Origin: Pseudomonas petrae
GTDB taxonomy: Bacteria; Pseudomonadota; Gammaproteobacteria; Pseudomonadales; Pseudomonadaceae
Reading direction: 5' to 3'
Length of the DNA stretch: 64,000 nt
Assembly: GCF_021728295.1 (NCBI RefSeq)
Contig: NZ_JAKJXE010000002.1
Span: 434,001-498,000, forward strand
Part shown: positions 55,815 to 63,805 of the stretch, piece after piece
Layout: each line of letters begins with the position of its first letter
Position numbering within the stretch: position 1 is the stretch's first letter
Notes under the pieces: generated by a model
Told to the model about the DNA's origin: nothing
The model's input: the letters and a program-made list of their open reading frames with translations, nothing else
Database searches by the model: none
Program-made: the position numbers and the translations under genes

Positions 55815-57301
55815 GAGCCGTGCGGCCTCCCTCGAACTGTGGGTAAATCGATGGGATTGCGAATGCCGATATGACTCTTGTTTGGATCCGTCGTGACGGT
55901 GCCGTGATCATCTAGAGCGTTTCCTGAAGGATCCACTTTATGAATATGTGCGTTATTTCCAGACTTGTAACCACAAGGTTTCTGGTTCCCATACTTATGA
56001 ACTTTTACGACGGAACCATCCGAGTGCTTCCACATTTCATTCACTCCGTTGTCCGTCACCTTTAAGAATCTTGCGTCATCCAGGCCTACTCCCGCGCGGA
56101 AAGTGCTCCAGCCTTTCATACGAGGTAGATCTGAGGAAGCTGAAAGTCCCAGCGGGTCGATCCAACCCGTGGGATTTGGCACGTAGTGGTAGAGGTTCAG
56201 CCCACCACTGTAGCCAATCGGATCCTTGCTGATAAACCGCCCGACCCTCGGATCATAGTACCGATGGCGGTTGTAGTGCAGGCCGGTTTCGTGGTCGTGG
56301 TACTGGGCCTGAAATCGGATAGGGTTGGTCAGGCCGACTTTCTGGGCGAATTCAGAGCGCTGTTCTTGCGCTTCGCCCCACGCTTTGTATTGCGCGCTCC
56401 AGGCGGTGTGGCCGTTTTGGTCAGTGATTTCCTGCGGCGTGCCGAGGTGGTCGCATTGGTACCAGGCGAGGACGTCGATGGGTAGCGCGACCGGTTTGTA
56501 GGTCCAGAGCGGGTCTTCTTTGAAGTTGTAGCGACCTTGGTAGGTCGGCTGGCTCACGAGGCGGATGGTTTCGTGGCGGATGGCCTGGGCCACCGGGACA
56601 AAGGTGCCGGGCTCGTGGATGTAGTGGACGGTTCGGCCGAGGGCGCCGGCGTATGGCGGCGGGCTGCTTTCCCACGCGAGGTTGTCGCCGTCCCAGCCGT
56701 AGAGGGTGAAGCCGCAGCCGAGCTCGCGCTCTTTGCGGGCGTGTTCGTTTTCGTTCCAGCCGGTGCCGGCTTCGGGCCGTGGCCTGTAGTGCGCCTTCGA
56801 CAGTTTGTAGAGGCGGCGTCCGAGTGGGTCGTAGCCGAAGTCGACGGTGAGGCGCGGATCGCAGAAGTGTACGAGGCGATCGAAGAGGTCCCAGTGCAGC
56901 TCGCTGCGCAGGCCGTTGGTCCAGCGCTCCGTCTGGTTGCCGCGTTCGTCGTACTCGTAGTGGTTACCGGCGTAGTCGCGCAGCAGGTTGTCGACGAGTT
57001 TGTGGCGGGCAGGTTCGGGATCTAAAGGCCGGCGAACTGGCACTGCGCTTTCGTTGAGCAGGTTGCTTGCCGGATCGAAAGCGAAGGTTTCGGTGCCCAA
57101 GCGACTGGTGGCGCTGAGCAGTCGGCTGACGGGGTCGTAGCGATATGAGAGCGGACCGCGACGGCTATCATTGATGTCGGTAAGTTGGCCGGCGGCGTCG
57201 TACTGGTAAGCGCGTTTAATCAGAACGGACTTGTCGTCGCTGCGTCCGAGTCGCTGTTCGTGAAGGCGTCCCGCTGGGTCCCATTGCTGGGTTTGCAGCA
57301 A
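55811..57301 (-). CDS. Rhs C-terminal part: end of the shell and variable effector tip
   Basis: 496 codons open from a TTG at 57301, downstream of the amber codon. It has YD repeats, the hallmark core end 'YYDPRVGRFISKDPIGYSGG', 'LNLYHYVPNPTGWIDPLGL' (the aspartyl self-cleavage motif), then a 110-residue tip. The tip ends with 'NNAHIHKVDPSGNALDDHG' and 'SHIGIRNPIDLPTVRGRPHG', rich in conserved-looking His/Arg, which suggests a nuclease or other enzyme toxin; it may belong to a polymorphic-toxin family but I cannot name it with certainty. Its A/T content is higher than the core's. Expression would need readthrough or internal initiation. Confidence 0.65.
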   Translation of the reverse strand: MLQTQQWDPAGRLHEQRLGRSDDKSVLIKRAYQYDAAGQLTDINDSRRGPLSYRYDPVSRLLSATSRLGTETFAFDPASNLLNESAVPVRRPLDPEPARHKLVDNLLRDYAGNHYEYDERGNQTERWTNGLRSELHWDLFDRLVHFCDPRLTVDFGYDPLGRRLYKLSKAHYRPRPEAGTGWNENEHARKERELGCGFTLYGWDGDNLAWESSPPPYAGALGRTVHYIHEPGTFVPVAQAIRHETIRLVSQPTYQGRYNFKEDPLWTYKPVALPIDVLAWYQCDHLGTPQEITDQNGHTAWSAQYKAWGEAQEQRSEFAQKVGLTNPIRFQAQYHDHETGLHYNRHRYYDPRVGRFISKDPIGYSGGLNLYHYVPNPTGWIDPLGLSASSDLPRMKGWSTFRAGVGLDDARFLKVTDNGVNEMWKHSDGSVVKVHKYGNQKPCGYKSGNNAHIHKVDPSGNALDDHGTVTTDPNKSHIGIRNPIDLPTVRGRPHGS

Positions 57302-57367
57302 GTTATTGCCTTGATGGCGGGCGACTTCGCGGTGCAGGTCATCGCGTTCGTAACTGAGCAGTTCGTG

Positions 57368-60300
57368 CTAGTCGAGCTTCAGACCCAGCAGATGACCACT
57401 GCCATAGGTCAGCCAGCTGACGCGATGTCCGTCCGGGCGAATGGTGGCGACGCGGTTGTTGAGCGCGTCGTACTCGTGCTGCCAGACGGCAACCAGGGGC
57501 TTATCCAGATTCGAATAATGCTGGTGCTCGCGCAGCAAGTTGCCGGCCGGATCGTGAAACCATTGCAGGCGGCTGGCGGCGTTGGTCGCCATGACCAACT
57601 GGCCATTGCCGTCGTAGGCGAAGGTTTCGCTCTGGGACTTTTCGCCGAGCGTGGCGCGGCGTTCGGTGAGACGGCCCATGGGGTCGAAGGTCAGTGCAAT
57701 GGTGCGCTGGCCGTTGACCGTCTGAGCCAAGCGTCCCGTTTCGAGATCGTATTGATAGCGGGTCGAGCGTCCGTCGAAGCCGCGCTCTTCCAGCAGCCTG
57801 CCCACAGGGTCGTAGTGAAAATGGGCGCGGCGTTCGTTTTCGTTTTCCAGCGCTACGAGGCGGCCAAGCTTGTCCCAGCGATAGCGCAAGGTCTGTTCGG
57901 CGGGGTCGACGCGTTCAGCGATAAAACCGGCGGCGCTATAACGCCAGGTGGTGCAGCGTTCGAGGCCATCGGAGTGGGCCAGCAAACGACCTTCGGCGTC
58001 GCGGCTAAAGCGTTCCTCGGTGTGGTCCGGATGCTTGATCAGCACCAACTGGCCGGATTTGTATTCGTACGTGGTGCTGTGGCCAGCGGGATCGGTGAAG
58101 CGAATCATCTGGCCGCGTTGGTCGTAGTCCCAAGCGCTCACCTTGCCGGAGCAGTCGGTGTACCTAACGAGTTGTCCGGCGTCGTTGTAGGCCAGCTCCT
58201 TCGTATTGCCGTTGGCGTCCTTGATCGCCGTAGGAAGGCCAAACGTGTTGTAGGCGTATTCGGTAACGTTCTCTAGCGGATCAATCGCTTCAACGAGATT
58301 TCCGCGATGGTCATAGTCCCGTTTCCACAACCCACCCTCGCCATCACTGATTTTGATCAGGTGACTCTTATCGTCGTAGGCGTAATTCATCACGCTGTGA
58401 TCAGCGCGGGTGTGTTCCGTCAGATTGCTGAGCTTGTCGTAGCGGTAACGGTCGGTACTGCCATCGGTGTGGACGTGACGAATGATATTTTTCGCCTGAT
58501 CACGAAAGAACCACTCGGAACGGCCATCGGCATGACAAATGCGATAGGTGTAACCCAGGCTGTCGTAGTAGTGCCGGGTTTCGTGGCCCAAACCGTCAGT
58601 GACGTAGGTGAGGCGGATGGTTTCATCCCACGACAGCCGGGTGTCGAAACTGCCGTCGTCGGCCCACTCACGCACGGCTTTCGCGTCGGGACCGGAGCCC
58701 TGCCATTGCAGGTTCAGCCCACGATTAGTGCGGTCGGTGTACCGAGTGATGAGATGGTTTTGATACTGATAACGCCACGCAGCGCCGTTCTCGTCCTGAG
58801 CCAGATCAAGGTCGCCATAATCGTCGTACTGATACGCGCACAGCTGACGTTTGACTTCGCCGTCCCGTATTTCCCAGAGACCCGTCAGACGCCCCTGATC
58901 GTCGATCAAGGTGCCAAGGCGAAGATGGACTTTGTTTACATCTTTCTCCGAGTAAGTCACCAGTTCGGAGAGCACCAACTGTCCATCATGACGATGCTCG
59001 TGATGCAGCATCACCCCGGCGCCATTGGGCAAAACCTTGTTGATCAAAACGAAGCGCTCGCCCCGGCGAACATAGGTTTCCCTGTGCTCAAGCCCCCGCA
59101 TCAGCACTAACCGATCTTTGCTGAGGCGAATGACGGTCAGATTTTCAATAGCGTTGAAGTGAAACAGCTTGACCTTGGGCAGAGGGAATTCATGGCTGCG
59201 GCCATCGGCGTCGTGGAAGACCAGGCCGTCGCCAACGAGATCAAAGCGTGTAGTAAACGGCGTGATCCAGCGTGCGCCGATGATGTCCTGATCGTAAGCA
59301 TCGAGACTTGAGCAGTAGGTCCGCGTCCACTCAAGGGGAAACGGTCCCGGCAAACTGAAGTCGGTATGACTGACCGATTCAGAACCCATCGCAAAACTGA
59401 TGCTGTTACCCGTAGCAGCACAGGCACAATTCTTCTGCTCGTTGGGCCGGCCCTTTGCAGGTTTCTCGTGCTGAACAACTTCGAGCTTGCCTTCGCCGGC
59501 CTGGCGCTTGGCCTGATTAACAACTCCGGGCTTAATGTTGAAGGACTGCCCACGCACATTGCGCGCACGCCAGGTGACCACCGCACCCGCCAATGTCTGC
59601 AGCAACGCCCCGATCGAGTGCTGAGCCCCAGGATCCGCCAGACGAGTAATCTGCTTCCGAAGCTCGGGAGCCAGGTCACGCAATAAATCGGCCTGTCGGA
59701 CCACCTCTTTTTTTACTGCTTCAGGCACGAAATGTTCAATTGCGCCATTAACCGCACCCTTGCCCGCAGCAACGCACACATCCGCAGCCGCTGCGAAAAT
59801 ATTGCCAATCGCAGCTTGAGGATCGTAGGCCCAGAGATCGCCAGCGGCCTGAACCAACTGCTCGGCCTCAAGCAAATCGGCCTTGGCGTTCAGCTTCGGG
59901 TTGACCAGCTTTTCAAGACCAGCAGCGATCTCAAGCAGCACGCCTTCGCCCAGCTTCCCGGCGTCAGCTAGAATCCCGGGAAGCTTGCCCTGCGCCTGGG
60001 TGACAAAGTCATCAAGCGTCCCAACAATGTCCGCATTCAGGTGCCCGATCAGCACCTCGATCAGCGAATCACCCAACACCAACTTGCCCGCCTGACGCAT
60101 CTCCTGACGCACCAGAAACAACGTCGGCCGCAGGCTCATCCGCGCTGCCGCCATGGTCGGCGGCGTCGGCAAGACGCCAATTAAATTGATGCCCAAACTG
60201 ACCCAATCCAACGGATCGCGCTTCTCACTGGTCGCCAGCCGAACGATGTCATTCAGCGCATCAACCAGCGCCATGATGTTGCCCACCACAGGCAAAAAAC

Positions 60301-60466
60301 CCGCAGCGCTTTTGATCCGGTCGAGCGAAACAACCCCACCGCTGATGTCCTGCAGCCAGGCATCGACATTGGCCGCACCCGCCCCAACGTCCTCAATCTG
60401 AATCTGATCAAGCGGAACAATCGCAACCTGAGCTTCGCGCTTTACAACCTCCATACCCGCGCTCAT
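57368..60466 (-). CDS. Rhs N-terminal and core part, ending at the amber codon
   Basis: 1032 residues. The first 110 contain hydrophobic segments ('AAGFLPVVGNIMALVDALND', 'WVSLGINLIGVLPTPPTMAA') of the kind that carry effectors with VgrG and chaperones. A helical region follows, then at about 355 the RHS entry domain ('SESVSHTDFSLPGPFPLEWT'), then many YD/RHS repeats that build the toxin-enclosing shell. No PAAR motif is seen at the N-terminus. Its start overlaps the vgrG stop as ATGA; an ATG four codons later is also possible. Confidence 0.85.
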   Translation of the reverse strand: MSAGMEVVKREAQVAIVPLDQIQIEDVGAGAANVDAWLQDISGGVVSLDRIKSAAGFLPVVGNIMALVDALNDIVRLATSEKRDPLDWVSLGINLIGVLPTPPTMAAARMSLRPTLFLVRQEMRQAGKLVLGDSLIEVLIGHLNADIVGTLDDFVTQAQGKLPGILADAGKLGEGVLLEIAAGLEKLVNPKLNAKADLLEAEQLVQAAGDLWAYDPQAAIGNIFAAAADVCVAAGKGAVNGAIEHFVPEAVKKEVVRQADLLRDLAPELRKQITRLADPGAQHSIGALLQTLAGAVVTWRARNVRGQSFNIKPGVVNQAKRQAGEGKLEVVQHEKPAKGRPNEQKNCACAATGNSISFAMGSESVSHTDFSLPGPFPLEWTRTYCSSLDAYDQDIIGARWITPFTTRFDLVGDGLVFHDADGRSHEFPLPKVKLFHFNAIENLTVIRLSKDRLVLMRGLEHRETYVRRGERFVLINKVLPNGAGVMLHHEHRHDGQLVLSELVTYSEKDVNKVHLRLGTLIDDQGRLTGLWEIRDGEVKRQLCAYQYDDYGDLDLAQDENGAAWRYQYQNHLITRYTDRTNRGLNLQWQGSGPDAKAVREWADDGSFDTRLSWDETIRLTYVTDGLGHETRHYYDSLGYTYRICHADGRSEWFFRDQAKNIIRHVHTDGSTDRYRYDKLSNLTEHTRADHSVMNYAYDDKSHLIKISDGEGGLWKRDYDHRGNLVEAIDPLENVTEYAYNTFGLPTAIKDANGNTKELAYNDAGQLVRYTDCSGKVSAWDYDQRGQMIRFTDPAGHSTTYEYKSGQLVLIKHPDHTEERFSRDAEGRLLAHSDGLERCTTWRYSAAGFIAERVDPAEQTLRYRWDKLGRLVALENENERRAHFHYDPVGRLLEERGFDGRSTRYQYDLETGRLAQTVNGQRTIALTFDPMGRLTERRATLGEKSQSETFAYDGNGQLVMATNAASRLQWFHDPAGNLLREHQHYSNLDKPLVAVWQHEYDALNNRVATIRPDGHRVSWLTYGSGHLLGLKLD

Positions 60467-63303
60467 GACAACTTCTCGCCGTCCAACAGGCCCGGCACCT
60501 CAAGCAAGCCTTCGTCCACCGTCGGCACTGGCAGGCTCGCAAGCTTCCCGCTTTTTATGACCCCAGTGAGAAGGCTTGAAGCGATCGGCAGAGCCGCAGT
60601 AGCAAGCGCTGGCAAACCTAAACCCGCCGCGCCAGTGTCAACCGCGGCCGTCATCACCTGCGCAACATCCCAGTTCTTGCTCGGCAGCCCCTCAGTCACC
60701 GACGCCTCTAACTGTGCCGGAACATCCCCCGCACTTGGCGGCATGACCGGCCATTCGGGCTTGCCGATGAAGCTGTCTTCCGTCCAGGTGTCCGCCGGGT
60801 CCTTGCCGAAGACCACTCTTCCAGGCCCGGGTGCAGCACCGGGAACAGTCGCGAACCCCTTGGCATCAAGGGATCCTTTGAGCCGCTGGCCCAAAGCATC
60901 GATCACCTCAAACCCGCCGCCCTGAATACCTTGCTGACCCGCGTACTGGTTGAACAACTGAAGGTCGCCCTCGCCCGGTTTAGGTGGCTCGGGGAACACG
61001 CCCGCGAGGTTTTTCGCCGAGGTGTAGGCAAAGTTGGCCGCGTGGGCGGTGTACGGCCCAGTGGTGACGTGGGTGATGCCGCCCGCGTTGTAAGTGGTGG
61101 CGCTGCCGCCGCCCTGGATCACCAGCTCGGTTTTAGCGGTCAGGGTGATGCGCTCGGCGTTGGCGGTGATGTTGAGTTTGGCCAGCAGGTTGATGCTGTC
61201 CTTCAGGGCGCGCACGTCGATGTCGCCGGACGCCGCAACCAGACGCCAGCCGAGGCTTTGCACGAACAGGCGCATGCCTTGGCTGGCGCTGGCCAAGAAG
61301 CGTTTACCCACGGAAAAGCTGGTGTGTCCCGTGCTGCTCAACGCCAGGTGTTCGCCGGTGGCGATGTGGCTTGAACGTGGCGTGGTCAGGGCGATGCCGG
61401 CCGGGCTGGCGAGGACCAGATGCGGTTCGGTGAACTCGGGAAACTCGTTGGCATTTTTGTTCGCCGGGCCGCTGCCGAGCACGCCCTGATGCTGGGCGTG
61501 CAGGGCTTTGGCGACGTCATCTTGATCGCCGGGCTCTTGGGCCTGCAATTCCTTGGCCTGCAGCGCGAAACCGTCCTGTTGATCGGCGGCAGTGGCCAGG
61601 CGTTCGGCGGTTTCCGGCAGGTCCTTGTGGTGCTTCGATTCGTTGGGACGCGGCTCGGTGGTGATCAACAAACCTGCGGCGGCGCGCACGGCCCCGTGGC
61701 GATCGGTGCGCAGCTCGAAACCTTCGCCCCGGGGCTGGCCGCCGGCGGGCCGCGGATGGGTCAGGTAGCCGAGATTGATGGCACTGGCGCCATGGTCGCT
61801 GCGCAGGGCAATGCTGATCTCGCTGGTGGTGTCATCGATGCGCAATTCGTTGGCGCGGCTGCCCTTGTATTCCTTGCTCTTGACCGTGGCCACGGTCCTG
61901 AAGTCCGGCAGTTTGTACGGCGGCAAGTGGGCGCCGTGGTACAGGCAACCGGTGATGAGGGGCTGGTCGGGGTCGCCTTCGAGGAAGGTGATCAGGACTT
62001 CCATGCCGACCCGCGGCAGGTTGATCGCACCGAAGTTCTGACTGGCCCAGTTCGACGCCACGCGCATCCAACAGCTGGTCTTGTCGTTGTGCTGGCCTTC
62101 ACGGTCCCAGAAAAACTGCACCTTCACCCGGCCGTGCTGATCGCAGTAAATCTCTTCGCCTTCGGGCCCGGTGACCACGGCGCTTTGCGTGCCCAGCACC
62201 TTCGGTTTCGGATGCTCCAGCGGTGGCCGATAGTGCACGTCCCACGGCATGGCGCTGAAACGGTTGCGATAGCCCTGATGGAAATCGCTTTTCAGGTCAG
62301 TGACGTCGCTGGTGATGACCTCTTCAAGCACCTGCGGCTGCTTGCCCTCGTGGAAGACCTCGGTCAGCAGCCACAGGTCATTCCACACGGGGTTGGCGTG
62401 TCCGGTGAGGGCGAGAAAGTGGCCGCTGACCAGCCGTGGCTGATCACTGCTGCCTTCGGCCAGCCGATAGTCACTGCGGTGGCGCTCGAGTGCGCGATTG
62501 GCCAGATGCCGACCACGTTCGCGATCGGCGAAACGGCCAGGATAGTCGTAATCTTCGAGGTCCGGGACGGCCGCACTTTGGGCTGTGCTCTCCAGCTGGA
62601 ACTTCGGCTTGGTGAAGTCGTAATCACGCCGCGTGGTGCGGCTGGTGCGGGTGTTCATGCGCAGGCCGAAGCGCTTGATCACCCGGGCGCCGGCGACCAG
62701 TCCGGTGTCCTGCTGATAGAGCACCGGCGCCAGTTTCGGGAACACCGTCTGGTCGTCGCCGAACACCAGCAAATGGCCCTTGGCGCTGTGCTGAAAATGA
62801 AAGTGAATGCCTTCCTCTTCGCACAGGCGCTGGATGAAATGCAGGTCAGATTCGTCGTACTGCACGCAGTAGACGCGCTCGGGGTAGGTCGCACCGAGCT
62901 GGAACCGGTAATCGATGGAGAGAATGCCGTGCTCTTTCAGGACCTGGCTGATGATCTGCTGGACCGTCATCTGCTGGAAAATGCGCTGGTTGATCCGGTG
63001 CGCCAGGTAAGCCAACTGCGGTCGCAGGGAAATCCGGTAGCGGGTCAGGCGCTTGCCCGCATCACCCTGGGCGATGCTGTAAACCAGCCCGTGAACCCCG
63101 GTGCCGTCCTCGGCCAGCTGCAGAAACGTCTGCCCGTGCAGCAGGCTTTCAAGGTCGAGCGCGGCCTTTTCGCTGACCAGCTCCAGCTCGAATTCAAACG
63201 GTTGGTTGAGGCGCTCGCGGCCGGTGAAAGACAGCACTTGAAACAGCTTGTCCTGCCCATTGAGGGTCAGGCTGAATTGGGCTTGGTTGGCCGGTGCGAA
63301 CAT
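60463..63303 (-). CDS. vgrG: VgrG, type VI secretion spike protein with C-terminal extension
   Basis: 946 residues from MFAPANQAQFSLTLNGQDKL. The gp27-like base comes first, then the gp5 OB and beta-helix ('GRVKVQFFWDREGQHNDKTS', 'WMRVASNWASQNFGAINLPR', 'EVLITFLEGDPDQPLITG'). A DUF2345 region and a roughly 150-residue tail with a transthyretin-like piece ('GGGFEVIDALGQRLKGSLDA') follow, which probably docks the Rhs cargo. AAGGA lies seven bases before 63303. An upstream ATG at 63453 would add 50 low-complexity residues and is less likely by family comparison. The gene is joined to rhs by ATGA. Confidence 0.9.
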   Translation of the reverse strand: MFAPANQAQFSLTLNGQDKLFQVLSFTGRERLNQPFEFELELVSEKAALDLESLLHGQTFLQLAEDGTGVHGLVYSIAQGDAGKRLTRYRISLRPQLAYLAHRINQRIFQQMTVQQIISQVLKEHGILSIDYRFQLGATYPERVYCVQYDESDLHFIQRLCEEEGIHFHFQHSAKGHLLVFGDDQTVFPKLAPVLYQQDTGLVAGARVIKRFGLRMNTRTSRTTRRDYDFTKPKFQLESTAQSAAVPDLEDYDYPGRFADRERGRHLANRALERHRSDYRLAEGSSDQPRLVSGHFLALTGHANPVWNDLWLLTEVFHEGKQPQVLEEVITSDVTDLKSDFHQGYRNRFSAMPWDVHYRPPLEHPKPKVLGTQSAVVTGPEGEEIYCDQHGRVKVQFFWDREGQHNDKTSCWMRVASNWASQNFGAINLPRVGMEVLITFLEGDPDQPLITGCLYHGAHLPPYKLPDFRTVATVKSKEYKGSRANELRIDDTTSEISIALRSDHGASAINLGYLTHPRPAGGQPRGEGFELRTDRHGAVRAAAGLLITTEPRPNESKHHKDLPETAERLATAADQQDGFALQAKELQAQEPGDQDDVAKALHAQHQGVLGSGPANKNANEFPEFTEPHLVLASPAGIALTTPRSSHIATGEHLALSSTGHTSFSVGKRFLASASQGMRLFVQSLGWRLVAASGDIDVRALKDSINLLAKLNITANAERITLTAKTELVIQGGGSATTYNAGGITHVTTGPYTAHAANFAYTSAKNLAGVFPEPPKPGEGDLQLFNQYAGQQGIQGGGFEVIDALGQRLKGSLDAKGFATVPGAAPGPGRVVFGKDPADTWTEDSFIGKPEWPVMPPSAGDVPAQLEASVTEGLPSKNWDVAQVMTAAVDTGAAGLGLPALATAALPIASSLLTGVIKSGKLASLPVPTVDEGLLEVPGLLDGEKLS

Positions 63304-63480
63304 CCCTTGTTCCTTATGCGCTGTTGCGGCAGACGTCGATGCAAAGGGAGCGATCAGCGGCTGCGAATGCGTGGAAGGACAGCGAACCGCCTCGCCTTTG
63401 CTGGCGTCGGTGGTGCTCTCCGCGGTCTGGAAATCGCGATCGATCAGGGTCATTCGCGTATCCAGAGGACGACGGAGATA

Positions 63481-63495
63481 TCAAGGCCCGTGCCA
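63481..63495 (-). promoter_or_regulatory. Sigma-54-like (-24/-12) promoter upstream of vgrG
   Basis: On the minus strand TGGCAC, five bases (GGGCC), then TTGA. This matches the sigma-54 consensus TGGCAC-N5-TTGC except for the last base. Transcription would start near 63470, just ahead of vgrG. Three palindromes further upstream fit an activator's enhancer. Confidence 0.55.
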
Positions 63496-63580
63496 GAAGG
63501 ACCGCGGGCCTTATGGCCCAAGGGTTTGCGGGGGATTCTTGCGGGGTCAGGGTGATGTTCGGTTAGAAATCCCGGGGAAT

Positions 63581-63600
63581 GTGCGCAAGAAGTTGCGCAC
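63581..63600. promoter_or_regulatory. Palindromic site 1 upstream of vgrG
   Basis: GTGCGCAAGAAGTTGCGCAC, arms of eight bases around a four-base spacer, about 95 bp upstream of the sigma-54-like element. It belongs to a set of three TGCGCAA-N4-TTGCGCA sites. Confidence 0.65.
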
Positions 63601-63603
63601 CCC

Positions 63604-63621
63604 TGCGCAAGTTCTTGCGCA
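63604..63621. promoter_or_regulatory. Palindromic site 2 upstream of vgrG
   Basis: TGCGCAAGTTCTTGCGCA; its centre is 22 bp from that of site 1, two DNA turns, so both face the same side of the helix. Confidence 0.65.
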
Positions 63622-63624
63622 CTC

Positions 63625-63657
63625 CTCTGCAGACCACGAACGACGTGGCCTGCAGAG
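63625..63657. terminator. Strong hairpin between palindromic sites 2 and 3
   Basis: Arms CTCTGCAG/CTGCAGAG and CCACG/CGTGG, with a single mismatch between them, close on a five-base loop. It may end transcription from the permease-like gene upstream on the minus strand. No T-run follows, so the role is uncertain. Confidence 0.45.
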
Positions 63658-63686
63658 CGTTGAGCGGGCAATCAGCGCCAATAGAC

Positions 63687-63704
63687 TGCGCAACTTATTG
63701 CGCA
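63687..63704. promoter_or_regulatory. Palindromic site 3 upstream of vgrG
   Basis: TGCGCAACTTATTGCGCA; its centre is 83 bp from that of site 2, close to eight helical turns. Same arms as sites 1 and 2 with a different spacer, as expected of a dimer-binding site. Confidence 0.65.
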
Positions 63705-63805
63705 TGATGGCGATGGGTAATTACAGGGCAGTGGGAGGTGCGACAGGGTTTTCAAAGGTCCGGCAGGGATCGGCGGCGTTGCGCCGCCGATCCCATGGCG
63801 CCCGA

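Larger units (their letters stand above)
55811..60466 (-). pseudogene. Full-length rhs reading frame interrupted by one in-frame amber codon
   Basis: Ignoring one stop, a single frame of 1552 codons runs from 60466 to 55811, the normal size of a T6SS-linked Rhs protein. The stop is TAG at 57370-57368, inside 'GSGHLLGLKLD' (stop) 'HELLSYERDDLHREVARHQG', a continuous and well-conserved Rhs stretch. So this is a nonsense change, not a frameshift or domain boundary. Without readthrough the effector tip would not be made from the main start. It could be a recent inactivation, a sequencing error or suppressed. The parts are described separately. Confidence 0.75.

Noticed and set aside
61420..63555. 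711-codon open frame on the plus strand
   Set aside because: Antisense to vgrG; length is explained by high GC and third-position bias of the true gene.
63450..63671. 73-codon ORF upstream of vgrG
   Set aside because: It spans the palindromic sites, hairpin and sigma-54-like element, has no ribosome site and resembles no protein.
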